DNA of 64,000 bases from contig CAWJCN010000003.1 of assembly GCA_963841415.1 (NCBI GenBank), positions 186,001 to 250,000 of the forward strand. The letters run 5' to 3'. Numbering within the stretch: position 1 is the first letter of the stretch; every line of letters begins with the position of its first letter. Below, piece by piece: positions 40,806-50,050 of the stretch. The notes beneath the pieces are model-generated. The model was not told the origin of the DNA. It ran no database searches and saw nothing but the letters and a program-made list of their open reading frames with translations. This DNA comes from DASUAS01 sp963841415 (GTDB lineage: Bacteria > Actinomycetota > Acidimicrobiia > IMCC26256 > DASPTH01). Both the position numbers and the translations under genes were made by a program.

Positions 40806-42827
40806 ATGGAGTGCGTGGTCATGGGCGACGCCTGCGTCGCACTGTGCGTCGTAGGACGGTTCCTGCCGGGCGGAGGTCTGCTACGAGTTGCGGCGGTGGT
40901 GCCATTCGCCGCGGTCGCGGCTCGTCATCGCGTCAGGGCATCTATTACATCCGCGATAGCGGCCGCGTCCGTGGGTCTCTTGGTCGTGGGCGTGGGCGTA
41001 GTGAGCTCGATCTTCGCGTGCGCGGTGTTGGGTGCGGTCGTCGGCGTTGCGTTTCGACGCAGGTGGACAGCTTGGCGCACTGCGCTGGTGGCCGCAGGAG
41101 CGATATGGCCGCCTATCGCGGTGAGTGTCGTTGGTGCTCTCCTCATCTTCGGCGATCTTCGACGTCTCACCTTCGCGCAGGTCAGGAACTCGTGGCTCGG
41201 CACAAGTCGGATCTTGAGCGACCTCGGTCTCGATCGCCTTGCGTCGGCAGGCGACGAAGTGGTCGCGCTCGTGCTCCGCTGGTGGTGGATCGTCATCCCG
41301 GGTGCCTTGCTCGCGGCAATCGTTGCCGTAACACTCCTTTCCCGACTCATCGCTGGTCCGGTACTGCGGCGCTTGCACGATGCCGTCCCGCCTTCGCCGG
41401 TGCACTCCGACTTCACCCATTCCGATCCGGATCCGCCCGGGCCCGTCCCGGTACGTCTCGCGACGGCCGGGTATTCGTTTCCCGGTTCCGTTGTCCCCGC
41501 CTTGGCAGACGTTTCGATGACGGTCAGATCAGGCGAGTTCGTGGCCGTCGTCGGGCCCAACGGGTCGGGAAAATCGACGTTCGTTCGTCTGCTCGCAGGC
41601 CGGACTCCGACGTGGGGCTCGATCTCGCGGCCGGGATCGCCCGGACTGGGACACCCGGATGGCACCGGCCTCATCTTTCAACGACCCGAAGCACAGGTGT
41701 TGGGAGTGCGTGTTCGGGATGACCTGGTGTGGGGTCTCCCCAAGGATCACGCCGTCGACGTTTCCGGGGTGCTGACCACCGTCGGACTCGCCACGTTCGC
41801 GAATCGCGAGACGGCAACGCTCTCCGGCGGCGAGTTGCAACGTCTCGCGATCGCCAGTGCCCTGGCTCGCCGCCCGCGGTTGCTGCTGTCGGATGAATCG
41901 ACCGCCATGATCGATCAGGAGGGCCGCAAAGAGCTCACCCGACTATTCCGGAGGCTGGCGCTCGAAGACGGCCTCGCGGTCGTACACGTCACGCACGATC
42001 ACACCGAGGCCCACGACGCGACGCGCACCGTGGCATTCGAACATGGTCGACTCACGCGACTGGGGCAACCCAACCCGCGGGCGCGACCCGTTGTCCGGAG
42101 AGATCGCGGACCAAGGTCGCCCGCGTCGACCGTTCCGCTCGTGCGCCTCTCCGGCGTAGGCCATGTGTATGGAGACCGATCACCATGGGCGCATCGCGCT
42201 CTTCAGGACGTCGACCTGACGATCTGTCCAGCTGAAGGGATTCTCATCGTCGGTGCCAATGGATCGGGGAAGTCCACCCTTGCCTGGATCCTCGCCGGTC
42301 TGCTCAGACCGAATGAGGGCGCCGCCTCCCTCGATGCTCGCCCCCTCGACCGGTGCGTCGGACGGGTTGCGCTCTCGCTGCAACACGCACGCCTCCAGTT
42401 GCAGCGCCCCATCGTTCGCGACGACATCGCGACAGCGTCCGGAGCCAGCCCTGACATCGTCGCCGAGGTGCTGAGGCTCGTCGGCCTGAAACCGGACTCG
42501 TTCTTGGACCGTCACATCGATCAGCTCAGCGGCGGCGAGCAACGTCGGGTCGCGATAGCCGGTCTTCTGGCCGGCAGGCCGCGACTCCTGGTGCTCGATG
42601 AACCCTTCGCCGGGCTCGACGAGCAGGGCCGAGAGGCTCTCACCCAAGTGATCGCTCGCCTACGTGTCGCGACAGGGTTGACACTCGTCATCGTCTCTCA
42701 CGATCGAGAACCCGCACTCCGGATCGTTGATCGTGTTGTAACCCTTGACGACGGAACGCTCGTGGACGCGCCGACGAGCAGCACCCTCGACCGACCTACC
42801 GAAGATCAGGTCGACGATGTCCGGTGA
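40806..42827 (+). CDS. ECF transporter fusion: S-component-like membrane domain plus two ATPase domains
   Basis: Protein of 673 residues from ATG 40806 (GTG 40731 possible). Residues 1-210 contain five or six membrane helices, resembling a DUF2232/S-component-like substrate-binding domain. Two ABC ATPase domains follow. ATPase 1 (about 220-445) has GPNGSGKSTF and LSGGELQRLAIASALARRPR, with DESTA. ATPase 2 (about 465-670) has GANGSGKSTL, LSGGEQRRVAIAGLLAGRPR and LVLDEPFAG. This equals S plus EcfA1 plus EcfA2 in one chain. The Walker B of ATPase 1 reads LLLSDESTA. The EcfT gene overlaps its end by 11 bases. The substrate is unknown; vitamins or metals are usual. Confidence 0.85.
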   Translation: MECVVMGDACVALCVVGRFLPGGGLLRVAAVVPFAAVAARHRVRASITSAIAAASVGLLVVGVGVVSSIFACAVLGAVVGVAFRRRWTAWRTALVAAGAIWPPIAVSVVGALLIFGDLRRLTFAQVRNSWLGTSRILSDLGLDRLASAGDEVVALVLRWWWIVIPGALLAAIVAVTLLSRLIAGPVLRRLHDAVPPSPVHSDFTHSDPDPPGPVPVRLATAGYSFPGSVVPALADVSMTVRSGEFVAVVGPNGSGKSTFVRLLAGRTPTWGSISRPGSPGLGHPDGTGLIFQRPEAQVLGVRVRDDLVWGLPKDHAVDVSGVLTTVGLATFANRETATLSGGELQRLAIASALARRPRLLLSDESTAMIDQEGRKELTRLFRRLALEDGLAVVHVTHDHTEAHDATRTVAFEHGRLTRLGQPNPRARPVVRRDRGPRSPASTVPLVRLSGVGHVYGDRSPWAHRALQDVDLTICPAEGILIVGANGSGKSTLAWILAGLLRPNEGAASLDARPLDRCVGRVALSLQHARLQLQRPIVRDDIATASGASPDIVAEVLRLVGLKPDSFLDRHIDQLSGGEQRRVAIAGLLAGRPRLLVLDEPFAGLDEQGREALTQVIARLRVATGLTLVIVSHDREPALRIVDRVVTLDDGTLVDAPTSSTLDRPTEDQVDDVR

Positions 42828-43674
42828 CAACTCGCGCGACGTGATCATCGAAGAACCCCACCGCCGACAGTGGCGACAAGGCGACCGACACGATCTCCAC
42901 CTCTTTCGAATGGTTCCTGTTGACAGCCCGATGCAGCGTCTCTGGGCAGGAACCAAACTCGTGTGTCTCGCGATTATCAGCTTTGCGGCATCGATCAACC
43001 CGACGTGGCCCACGCTCACCATCGTGGCCATGGTCATCGCTACGGGCATCCTGCTTGGCCGGATCCCGCTCGGTGCGATACCGCGAATCCCTCGCTGGTT
43101 CGTGGTGGGCCTACTGCTGAGCGGTGCGCTCAGCGTCTGGTCGACGACGCCACCCACCGTTCACCTTCACGGCATCGTCCTCAGCATCGGAGGTCTCGAA
43201 GACTGGGCACGGTTCCTGTTGCTCGCGATCGTGCTCGTCACGGGAGCGGCCTTGATCGGTTGGACCACACCGACAGGCGAATACGCGCCCGCATTAGCAC
43301 GCCTCACCCGCCCACTCCAGCGATTGCCCCTCCCGCTCGAGACGTGGATCATCGCCACCGCGCTCAGCGTCCGCTGCTTCCCACTTCTCGTCGATGAGAT
43401 ACAAACGCTGCTCGCGGTACGGAGACTGCGAACACGAGACCGCTCGCGTGGCTCGCTTCGCTCCAGATTCCCGAACGCCATGCGCACTGCGGTCGACCTC
43501 CTCACCGCCGCGCTTGTCGCCAGCCTCCGCCGAGCCCGCGACATGAGCGATGCCATCGAAGCGCGCGGCGGCTTCGGCGCGTTCGCCGATTCGACGGAGC
43601 AGCCAAACGCGATCGACTGGACCGTCATGCTCAGTGTCGCTGCAATAGCTGTCGCGGCGGTTGCGATCGGGTGA
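42817..43674 (+). CDS. ecfT: ECF transporter transmembrane component EcfT
   Basis: Protein of 285 residues from ATG 42817. It has about six membrane helices between residues 45 and 285, including KLVCLAIISFAASI and FLLLAIVLVTGAALIGW. The coupling-helix motif A-R-G appears in RRARDMSDAIEARGGFG near residue 255, which contacts the ATPase domains. Overlap with the S-A-A fusion shows a single operon. Together the two genes encode a complete ECF importer in only two chains. Confidence 0.88.
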   Translation: MSGDNSRDVIIEEPHRRQWRQGDRHDLHLFRMVPVDSPMQRLWAGTKLVCLAIISFAASINPTWPTLTIVAMVIATGILLGRIPLGAIPRIPRWFVVGLLLSGALSVWSTTPPTVHLHGIVLSIGGLEDWARFLLLAIVLVTGAALIGWTTPTGEYAPALARLTRPLQRLPLPLETWIIATALSVRCFPLLVDEIQTLLAVRRLRTRDRSRGSLRSRFPNAMRTAVDLLTAALVASLRRARDMSDAIEARGGFGAFADSTEQPNAIDWTVMLSVAAIAVAAVAIG

Positions 43675-43806
43675 TCCGACCCATGGACGAACGACACGAC
43701 GATGTCCCAAGCGGTCGAGACGCACGCGCTGACCAGCCCCACGATGGGCATCACCCATCCGCACGCGAGACGAACGTCCGCGAACGAGCCCGGCGCCGGT
43801 CCCAGC

Positions 43807-44556
43807 ATGCATGACTGGCTCGTTGCCCTCGCCGCGTTCCTCGCTTCGTCGGTGGAAATGGTCGAGGCGCTCACCATCGTCCTCGCCGTGGGAATGACCC
43901 GCGGCTGGACGTCGACCTCCTACGGCGTGGCCGTCGCGCTCAGCGCACTCGCGATCGTCGTCGCTGGCCTCGGGCCCGCGCTCACCGAGATTCCGATCGA
44001 CACGCTACGGGTCGTCGTCGGCACCATCCTGTTGGCCTTCGGACTGCAATGGCTCCGAAAGGCGATCTTGCGTGCTGCAGGTCTCAAGGCAGTGCACGAC
44101 GAGGACGTCATCTTCCGCCACGAGGTCGACGACGCTCGGGAGGCGGCACTGGGAGCGCACCACGACTGGTATGCGTTCACGGTCGCATTCAAGGGCGTCT
44201 TTCTCGAGGGTCTCGAGGTCGCGTTCATCGTGATCAGCGTCGGCAGCAGTCAGGGCAACGTCGGGCTCGCAGCGCTCGGGGCACTCACCGCGCTGGTCGT
44301 CGTCGGTGTCGCGGGCGCGTTCGTCCACGCACCCCTGAGCCGAGTCCCGGAAAACAGCCTGAAATTCGGCGTCGCGATCATGCTCACCGGCTTCGGCACG
44401 TTTTGGAGTGGAGAAGGCGCCGGAGTCACCTGGCCTGGAGGCGAAGCTGCGATCGTCGGCGTCCTCGCCTTCATCGCCACCCTGGCGTTTGTGCTCACGG
44501 GCATACTTCGAGCTGCCGTACATGGCGATGTCGACCCGAGCACGACGGAAGGCTGA
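43807..44556 (+). CDS. Multi-pass membrane protein with two ExxE motifs (COG4280/FTR1-like)
   Basis: Protein of 249 residues from ATG 43807 (earlier in-frame starts at 43747 and 43702 add non-hydrophobic residues). It has seven or so membrane helices. The first carries SSVEMVEALTIVLAVG, and the fourth FLEGLEVAFIVISVG. The paired E-x-x-E motifs in helices recall FTR1-type iron permeases (REGLE). The charged loop KAVHDEDVIFRHEVDDAREA lies between. It is 130 bases after EcfT in the same direction. Metal or cation transport is a reasonable inference; the substrate is not shown. Confidence 0.65.
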   Translation: MHDWLVALAAFLASSVEMVEALTIVLAVGMTRGWTSTSYGVAVALSALAIVVAGLGPALTEIPIDTLRVVVGTILLAFGLQWLRKAILRAAGLKAVHDEDVIFRHEVDDAREAALGAHHDWYAFTVAFKGVFLEGLEVAFIVISVGSSQGNVGLAALGALTALVVVGVAGAFVHAPLSRVPENSLKFGVAIMLTGFGTFWSGEGAGVTWPGGEAAIVGVLAFIATLAFVLTGILRAAVHGDVDPSTTEG

Positions 44557-44559
44557 TCG

Positions 44560-44763
44560 ATGCGGGCGATCCGCCGGTTCTTGCACTTCTGGTACGACTT
44601 CTTCTTCGGTGACGACTGGATCCAGGCCGCCGGTGTCATCGTCGCAGTGTCGGCGACCTCACTTCTGGTGGCCAGCGGTATCAACGCCTGGTGGATCATG
44701 CCCCTCGCGGCAGCCGGGCTACTCGTGGAATCGCTGATCCGGGCGACTCGCGCGGAACGTTGA
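44560..44763 (+). CDS. Small two-helix membrane protein
   Basis: Protein of 67 residues, three bases after the FTR1-like gene stop. The N-terminal amphipathic FLHFWYDFFFGDDW is followed by two membrane helices (AAGVIVAVSATSLLVASG and AWWIMPLAAAGLLVESL). Tight spacing indicates co-translation with the upstream permease. It is probably an accessory subunit. No family name is certain. Confidence 0.7.
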   Translation: MRAIRRFLHFWYDFFFGDDWIQAAGVIVAVSATSLLVASGINAWWIMPLAAAGLLVESLIRATRAER

Positions 44764-44859
44764 ATCTGCGCCGAAGCGTGCACCCCCTGACCGGTGGACT
44801 TGAGTCCCAGGGAGATCACAGTCCCCCGGGGGAGCGAGGCTCCCCGCGCGTCGAGAGAT

Positions 44860-45936
44860 CACCGGCGCTCGTGCTCAGTACTACTTGCGAGGGTGGAGAA
44901 GAACGACTCGGCCGCGGCGTTGTCGAGACACGAGCCGACTCGTCACATGGACTGGCGGCTCTTGTGCCGTCGGCACGCTTCGGTGAACAGGTCCGCGGTG
45001 TAGGTCGAACCTCGGTCCGAGTGGACGATCACGCCTTTCGACTGCGCCACCGCGATCGCGACCGCGGTCTGCAACGCCGCCCTGGCCAACTCGGCATCGG
45101 GGTGCTCATCGATGGCGAAACCAACGATGCGCCGGGAGAACAGGTTCTCGACGTCGGCCAGGTAGAGCTTGCCCTCAGTGGTGAGGATCTCGGTCATGTC
45201 GCCGCACCACTTCAAGTTCGGCGCCGCCGCGGTGAAGTCACGGTTCACCCGGTCCGGGACGGCGCCGCGCGCTTGTCCGGCCGCGTCAAGCAGCGACGCA
45301 TTTCTTCCTTCTTCGGCCGAGCAGCGAGACCTTGGCGGGCCATGCTGGCCGCCACCGTCTTCTCACTCACCCGCCAACCGAGATCGCGCAGCTCAGCGTG
45401 GATCCGTGGGCTGCCGTAGGTGCGGGGCTCACCACCGGAGTCCTCGAAGATCTCGACCACCTTGGCATCCGGCTCCACGCGACGCTGCGCCGGCGTGGGC
45501 GGCCGGTCACGCCACTTGTTGAACCAGCTCTCGCCCCATCGAGGGCCCTGCAGGACACCGCGTGCAGCACCCGATGATCGGACCTCTCGGAGGCGATGAA
45601 CGCGGCCAGGCCCAACGCGTCGCCGCCTTGACCCACCGGACCACCGATCGCTTGAGGACATCACGCTCCCATCGGCAGCTCCGCGACATCCTTGCGGAAC
45701 TGGTGCAGCTCAGCGCGCTCATCGACCGTGAGACCTTCCTTCTCGCCCCGCTCGACGCGGTCCTTGTTCACCCAGTTGCCCAGCGTCCCGTCGTTGATCC
45801 CCAGCTCACGCGCGACCTGAGCGACAGGCCTGCCGTTCTCCCCGGACGATCCGGACCGCACCCTCACGGAACTCCCGGTCGAACTTCCGTCGTCTCCCTT
45901 GCATGGCACCTCCTCGTAGGCGATGCCTCCACGCAT
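44860..45936 (-). pseudogene. Degenerate IS3-family element (orfA and orfB)
   Basis: OrfA begins at ATG 45904 (MQGRRRKFDREFREGAVRIV), shifts frame near 45842 into VARELGINDGTLGNWV, then shifts again near 45665. OrfB shows RTYGSPRIHAELRDLGW, a frameshift near 45265, then VNRDFTAAAPNLKWCGDMTE and VIVHSDRGSTYTADLF with the two catalytic Asp residues. A TGA at 44945-44943 stands where a Gly codon belongs. Beyond it, RVGSCLDNAAAESFFSTL with the catalytic Glu is still readable, and the element ends near 44860. Four lesions make it inactive. Confidence 0.85.
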
Positions 45937-46106
45937 AACCGCGAGTCGGGGCGCTCACGCGCGTTGTTGAACGCAACCCGAATAGTTCCAGCGGCTCATC
46001 GCCCGTGCGCCGAGCTTCATCAGTCCCCCTGAATCGCCCTGGGAAAGGTGGAGCTCTGGGCTGCCTTGGAAACGAGGATGGAGTCAGGCCTACACAGGGG
46101 AGCTCT

Positions 46107-46263
46107 GGGAAGCCGACAACGCGTCGGTATTCGGATCAGGAGAAGGCGCACGACACCCAGGCGGTGCGGTTGGTCCGCCAGCTCCACCGCGGAGCTCGGT
46201 CATGATCACGAGACGGTGCAACGTGTTGCCGGTCAGCTCGGGTATGGCGCGGTGGCTTCTGTG
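46107..46263 (+). pseudogene. IS3-family OrfA fragment
   Basis: KPTTRRYSDQEKAHDTQAVRL in one frame continues, after a shift near 46190, as AELGHDHETVQRVAGQLGYG in another (only parts shown). This is the helix-turn-helix start of an IS3-type OrfA unrelated to the neighbouring element. Nothing of OrfB follows. The next 137 bases hold nothing that I recognise. Confidence 0.65.
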
Positions 46264-46400
46264 CTGTCGTCCGCTCGGTCCCCGGGATGGGCGTTCGGTA
46301 AGAGTTGTTGAAGAATTTCTGCAGAGCCTCGTGTCGCGGAACGCGAGCACGTTGCCGGCCACGCGAGCACGAGGTCGCGGATCGAGCTGGCGGGTGCGGG

Positions 46401-48785
46401 TCACTCGGTTCGCAGGGCGACTGCCGGTCGAGTGTGGGCCGCGCTGCGTGCAGGGATGTAGGCGATGAGGTTCACGAAGGCGAGGGCGCATGGGATCGTG
46501 AGCAATGCGGCGAGCACGGGTATCGCTACGGTGTCGGACACGCCGACGCTGTCGGCGATGAGGCGCCAGACCACGCCGCCAACGAGTAGCCCGAGGGGGA
46601 GACCGACGGCAAGGCCCACGACGCCGAGGGTGGTTGCTTGCCAGGTGACGGTCGCGCGTACCCGGCGGCGGTCAAATCCGAGGGTCTTGAGGAGGGCAAG
46701 GTCGCGCCGTCGCCGTCGGACGGCGGTGACCAGGGCGTGGCCGACGGCAAGGAGGGCGAGGGTGGCGAGCAGCGCGGCGAGCGTCGCCGGGAACCAGCGG
46801 ATTTGGCGGAGCCGGTCGATTTCGGGCGGGACCGAGGGGGTTGCCGGTGAAGCGAGTTGGGATGTGCGCGCGATCCGTCGTTCGATGGCGCCGCGATTGG
46901 CGTCGGGTGCGAACCGGAAAGCGAGGTAGCGCGAGCCGTTGTTCAGGTCGAGGTACGGCTCGAGACCGGCACGGGTGAATACCGCGCCGTCTGCGAGCGG
47001 CTGAGAGTTTCCGAGCGTCGGTAACACAACGCTCCCGACGATTCGGTATTCGGTGGTTTTGCCGCTGCCGACCCTGACGGTGTCACCGATGCTCTTACCG
47101 AGGTTCTTGAGCGTGACGGCGCCGAGCGCGACGTCGTGGGCGCCTGATGGCGCGCGCCCGGAAAGCACCTCTGGACCGAGCGTTCCCCGCAAAGCGGTAA
47201 AGCTCCAACCCGCAATGGTGTCGCGGTCGACTTGGACGGTGCCCGTGCAGAGGCCGGCGACCGCTGCGACGCCGCGGAGATCAGCGACGCCGTAAGTGGC
47301 GCGATTGCAGGACGACGTGACCTGATCGCTCGCTGCATAGTCGAATGTCCAGCCGTACTCGTGCGGTGTGGCAACAAGATGGTCGAGGTTCGTCGCGAAC
47401 GTCACGACCGCGATGATGCCCACGATCCCGAACACTGCCCCGAGGTAGGCGGAACGGACGGGTACGGCGGTTCGGCCGTGGCCGGGTTCCAGCGCCATGC
47501 TGAGACCGTTCGTCGCTGCCGGCGCGCAGCCGACACGTGCCGCGAGCGCGACCACGGCGGAGGGACGACGTCGCGCAGCCGTATCGGCGTCGAGGGCCGC
47601 CGGCGCGGTGCCTCGGACCGAGGCCACGAAGCCGATCGCGACGATGACTGCGACGATGCCGACGACCCCGAACCCGAGCACGAGCGGGTCGGCGTGGAAG
47701 CCGAGGTCGGGGTCCGCACGGCGCGCAAGGCCGACCGGGAATAGTGGTGACGCGGCGAGCGCGCCGAGTGCGGCAATTGCCGCGCCGCCACCCGCCACGA
47801 CCAACGCGGGGAAACCGACGAGCACGACCCGCTGGCGCCGGGTCAGACCGAGTGCACGGAGCGCCGGTTGATCGACACCAAAGAGCCAGATCTCCCGGGT
47901 CAGGACGATCGTGATCGCGACGACCCCTGCGAGCGCGGCGACAGCGGCGAAGATCCACAGCGCGACGGTCAGCACGTTGATCGCGCCGCGTCCTCCTTCC
48001 GATTCGATGTTCAGCGGGTTCACCTGGATGTACGCGGCGTTGTGCGCGACAGCGCGCACCTCGTGCACGACCGCCGAGATGTCTTGGGCGCCTCGGCTTG
48101 TGCGGATCCGGAACACGGTGCCGAAGGTGCCAACCGTCTTCCCGGCAACCTCGCGGCCGAACGCCCGAGTGAGGATCAGGACACCGCCGGTAGCACCCCG
48201 ATCACCGAGGTCGAGGGGACGGCGGTCGATCCCGACGACCCGAAGATTGATGTGCGGCCCTGCGGGGGGACCCGGGTCCTGGTTGACGACCGACATCGTG
48301 CCCTGGGCAACGGAGTACGACTGCCCGTCGAGGTGGTCACCCACGCGTAGGTGTAACTGCGCGGCGAGGTTCTCGCCGACCGTTACCTCGAACGGGTTGT
48401 TCTGGTCGGCGGCTCGACCCGAGACGAGGCGCGCGCGATCAACGGTGCGGCCGAACCGCGCGTCGACAGGTGCCGCGATGGCCGTCAGCTGCGGCGCCTT
48501 GTCAATGAAGATCCCTGGCGCAGTGAGGCGAGCCATTGCCCGCACACCGGGCGCGTGTCTGATGGCCGCGACCTGGCCGGGCGTCAGAGCGCCGCCGATC
48601 AGGAACTCGATATCGGACGAATGACTCCACACCTCGAAGCGGTCGAGCGCCTGATCGCTCCGCTGAGCTCCAGCTGCGGTAGCGAGCACGACCGCCCCCA
48701 CAACGCCGACGAGCACTGTGAGCAGCACGACCCCATGCCACCGTCTACGGAGCTCAGTCCGTAACAACAAGCGGATGGCTGCCAT
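46401..48785 (-). CDS. FtsX/MacB-type ABC transporter permease
   Basis: Protein of 794 residues. The layout is a first membrane helix (19-39), a large outside domain (about 60-265), a block of helices (about 272-400), a short loop, a helix near 445-462, a second outside domain (about 470-650) and three last helices (about 665-780) with RRRRDLALLKTLGFDRRRVR, a typical FtsX-like segment. It is a double-FtsX permease of the type that works with a separate ATPase to export lipids or lipoproteins. No partner ATPase is adjacent on this strand. Its start overlaps the eroded MFS gene by 32 bases. Confidence 0.85.
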   Translation of the reverse strand: MAAIRLLLRTELRRRWHGVVLLTVLVGVVGAVVLATAAGAQRSDQALDRFEVWSHSSDIEFLIGGALTPGQVAAIRHAPGVRAMARLTAPGIFIDKAPQLTAIAAPVDARFGRTVDRARLVSGRAADQNNPFEVTVGENLAAQLHLRVGDHLDGQSYSVAQGTMSVVNQDPGPPAGPHINLRVVGIDRRPLDLGDRGATGGVLILTRAFGREVAGKTVGTFGTVFRIRTSRGAQDISAVVHEVRAVAHNAAYIQVNPLNIESEGGRGAINVLTVALWIFAAVAALAGVVAITIVLTREIWLFGVDQPALRALGLTRRQRVVLVGFPALVVAGGGAAIAALGALAASPLFPVGLARRADPDLGFHADPLVLGFGVVGIVAVIVAIGFVASVRGTAPAALDADTAARRRPSAVVALAARVGCAPAATNGLSMALEPGHGRTAVPVRSAYLGAVFGIVGIIAVVTFATNLDHLVATPHEYGWTFDYAASDQVTSSCNRATYGVADLRGVAAVAGLCTGTVQVDRDTIAGWSFTALRGTLGPEVLSGRAPSGAHDVALGAVTLKNLGKSIGDTVRVGSGKTTEYRIVGSVVLPTLGNSQPLADGAVFTRAGLEPYLDLNNGSRYLAFRFAPDANRGAIERRIARTSQLASPATPSVPPEIDRLRQIRWFPATLAALLATLALLAVGHALVTAVRRRRRDLALLKTLGFDRRRVRATVTWQATTLGVVGLAVGLPLGLLVGGVVWRLIADSVGVSDTVAIPVLAALLTIPCALAFVNLIAYIPARSAAHTRPAVALRTE

Positions 48786-49968
48786 TCACCCTGTCCTCGC
48801 GGTCGCGCGCTGACATCTCAAGGCCATCCGCCGGATAAAGCCGCAGGCCTTGGAGGTCACCCCTATTCGACCGCTCGTCCGCGCCCCTGACAAGGAGGGC
48901 AAGGCCCCCAGCCCCGGGAGTGGTAGCCCCACCAAACTTCGGTATCCATCGCGGTGGGGCGACCGAAAAGGCTCTCGGTGCCGCGTAGAAGGGGAAGAGG
49001 ACCCACAGCCAGGTCGCGTTTCCAGCGACGCCGAAGCCGAGGTACGTCGCGGCGAAGATCAGCATGCCGGTCGCGTAGACGAGTCGGCGGTTGTTCAGGC
49101 GGTCCGAGATGAGCCCGGCGGGATACGAAAGACCGGCGTAGGTGAGGTTGTAGAGCACGTAGAGCGCGACGACGCCGGCGAATCCGTAGCCGAGCTTGTC
49201 GGCGCGCAGCAGCAGGAGGGTGTCGGGGAAGTTCACGAGTGCGAACGAGCCGACGATGGTCAGGAGGCGCCAGTACCGGCGGGGGAGGCCCTGGACGACC
49301 CAGGGATGATGGGTGACGAGGCCGGGGTCGGGGCGTTCGCGGATGAGGAAGACGAGCGCGACGCTGATCACGGCCGGGATGACCGCGATCCACAGCAGGG
49401 GTCGGAAGTTGTGGCCGACGAGCTCGTAGAGCGCGAGGCCGATGAGCGGTCCGACCACGGCACCGGCGGTGTCCGCCGCCCGATGGAACCCGAAGGCGCG
49501 GCCGCGGTTCGCGGGTGTGGTCTCGTCGGCGATGATCGCGTCGCGTGGCGGTCCTCGCAGTCCTTTGCCGATGCGGTCGGTCACACGGGCGAGGAGCACC
49601 ATGGGCCAGGCAAACGCCGCGGCGAGGAGCACTTTGCCGCCGGCGGAGATCCCGTAGCCGGCGGCGACGAGCGGTCGGCGATGGCGGAGATCGGCGAGGC
49701 GACCAGAGACTGCCTTGATCGCGGATGCGATGCCGTCGGCGAGGCCCTCGATCGCGCCCAACACCGCGGGCGGTGCACCGAGGACTCCGACGACGAAGAA
49801 CGGCAGCACCGGGTACAGCAGCTCTGATGCTGCGTCCTGGAAGAAGGACACCAGCGAGACGACATAGACGTTGCGAGTGAGCGCCGCGTCGTCCTGAGTC
49901 GTCTCGTCGGCTGCTGCTATCTCGCCACTCAACCATGCGACGTCATCGCCCGCCCGGAGACGGGTCAT
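48754..49968 (-). CDS. MFS transporter with degenerate C-terminus
   Basis: Up to 404 residues. Membrane helices 1-10 are readable (YVVSLVSFFQDAASELLYPV, YGISAGGKVLLAAAFAWP and so on), with the conserved loop DRIGKGLRGPPRDAIIADE and RAFGFHRAADTAGAVVGPL, typical of one MFS family of unknown substrate. After VLFPFYAAPRAFSV the sequence loses its membrane character (WIPKFGGATTPGAGG) and the last two helices are gone. The frame runs into the permease start. A frameshift or deletion near 48985 is likely, so the product may be inactive. Confidence 0.7.
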   Translation of the reverse strand: MTRLRAGDDVAWLSGEIAAADETTQDDAALTRNVYVVSLVSFFQDAASELLYPVLPFFVVGVLGAPPAVLGAIEGLADGIASAIKAVSGRLADLRHRRPLVAAGYGISAGGKVLLAAAFAWPMVLLARVTDRIGKGLRGPPRDAIIADETTPANRGRAFGFHRAADTAGAVVGPLIGLALYELVGHNFRPLLWIAVIPAVISVALVFLIRERPDPGLVTHHPWVVQGLPRRYWRLLTIVGSFALVNFPDTLLLLRADKLGYGFAGVVALYVLYNLTYAGLSYPAGLISDRLNNRRLVYATGMLIFAATYLGFGVAGNATWLWVLFPFYAAPRAFSVAPPRWIPKFGGATTPGAGGLALLVRGADERSNRGDLQGLRLYPADGLEMSARDREDRVNGSHPLVVTD

Positions 49969-50050
49969 TGTCGAAATTCTCGGCCAGGTGACGCGCCCGA
50001 GGCGCGATCGTCGCGGGAGTCGTACGCGGTGTGAGTCCCACCGCGCGTGA

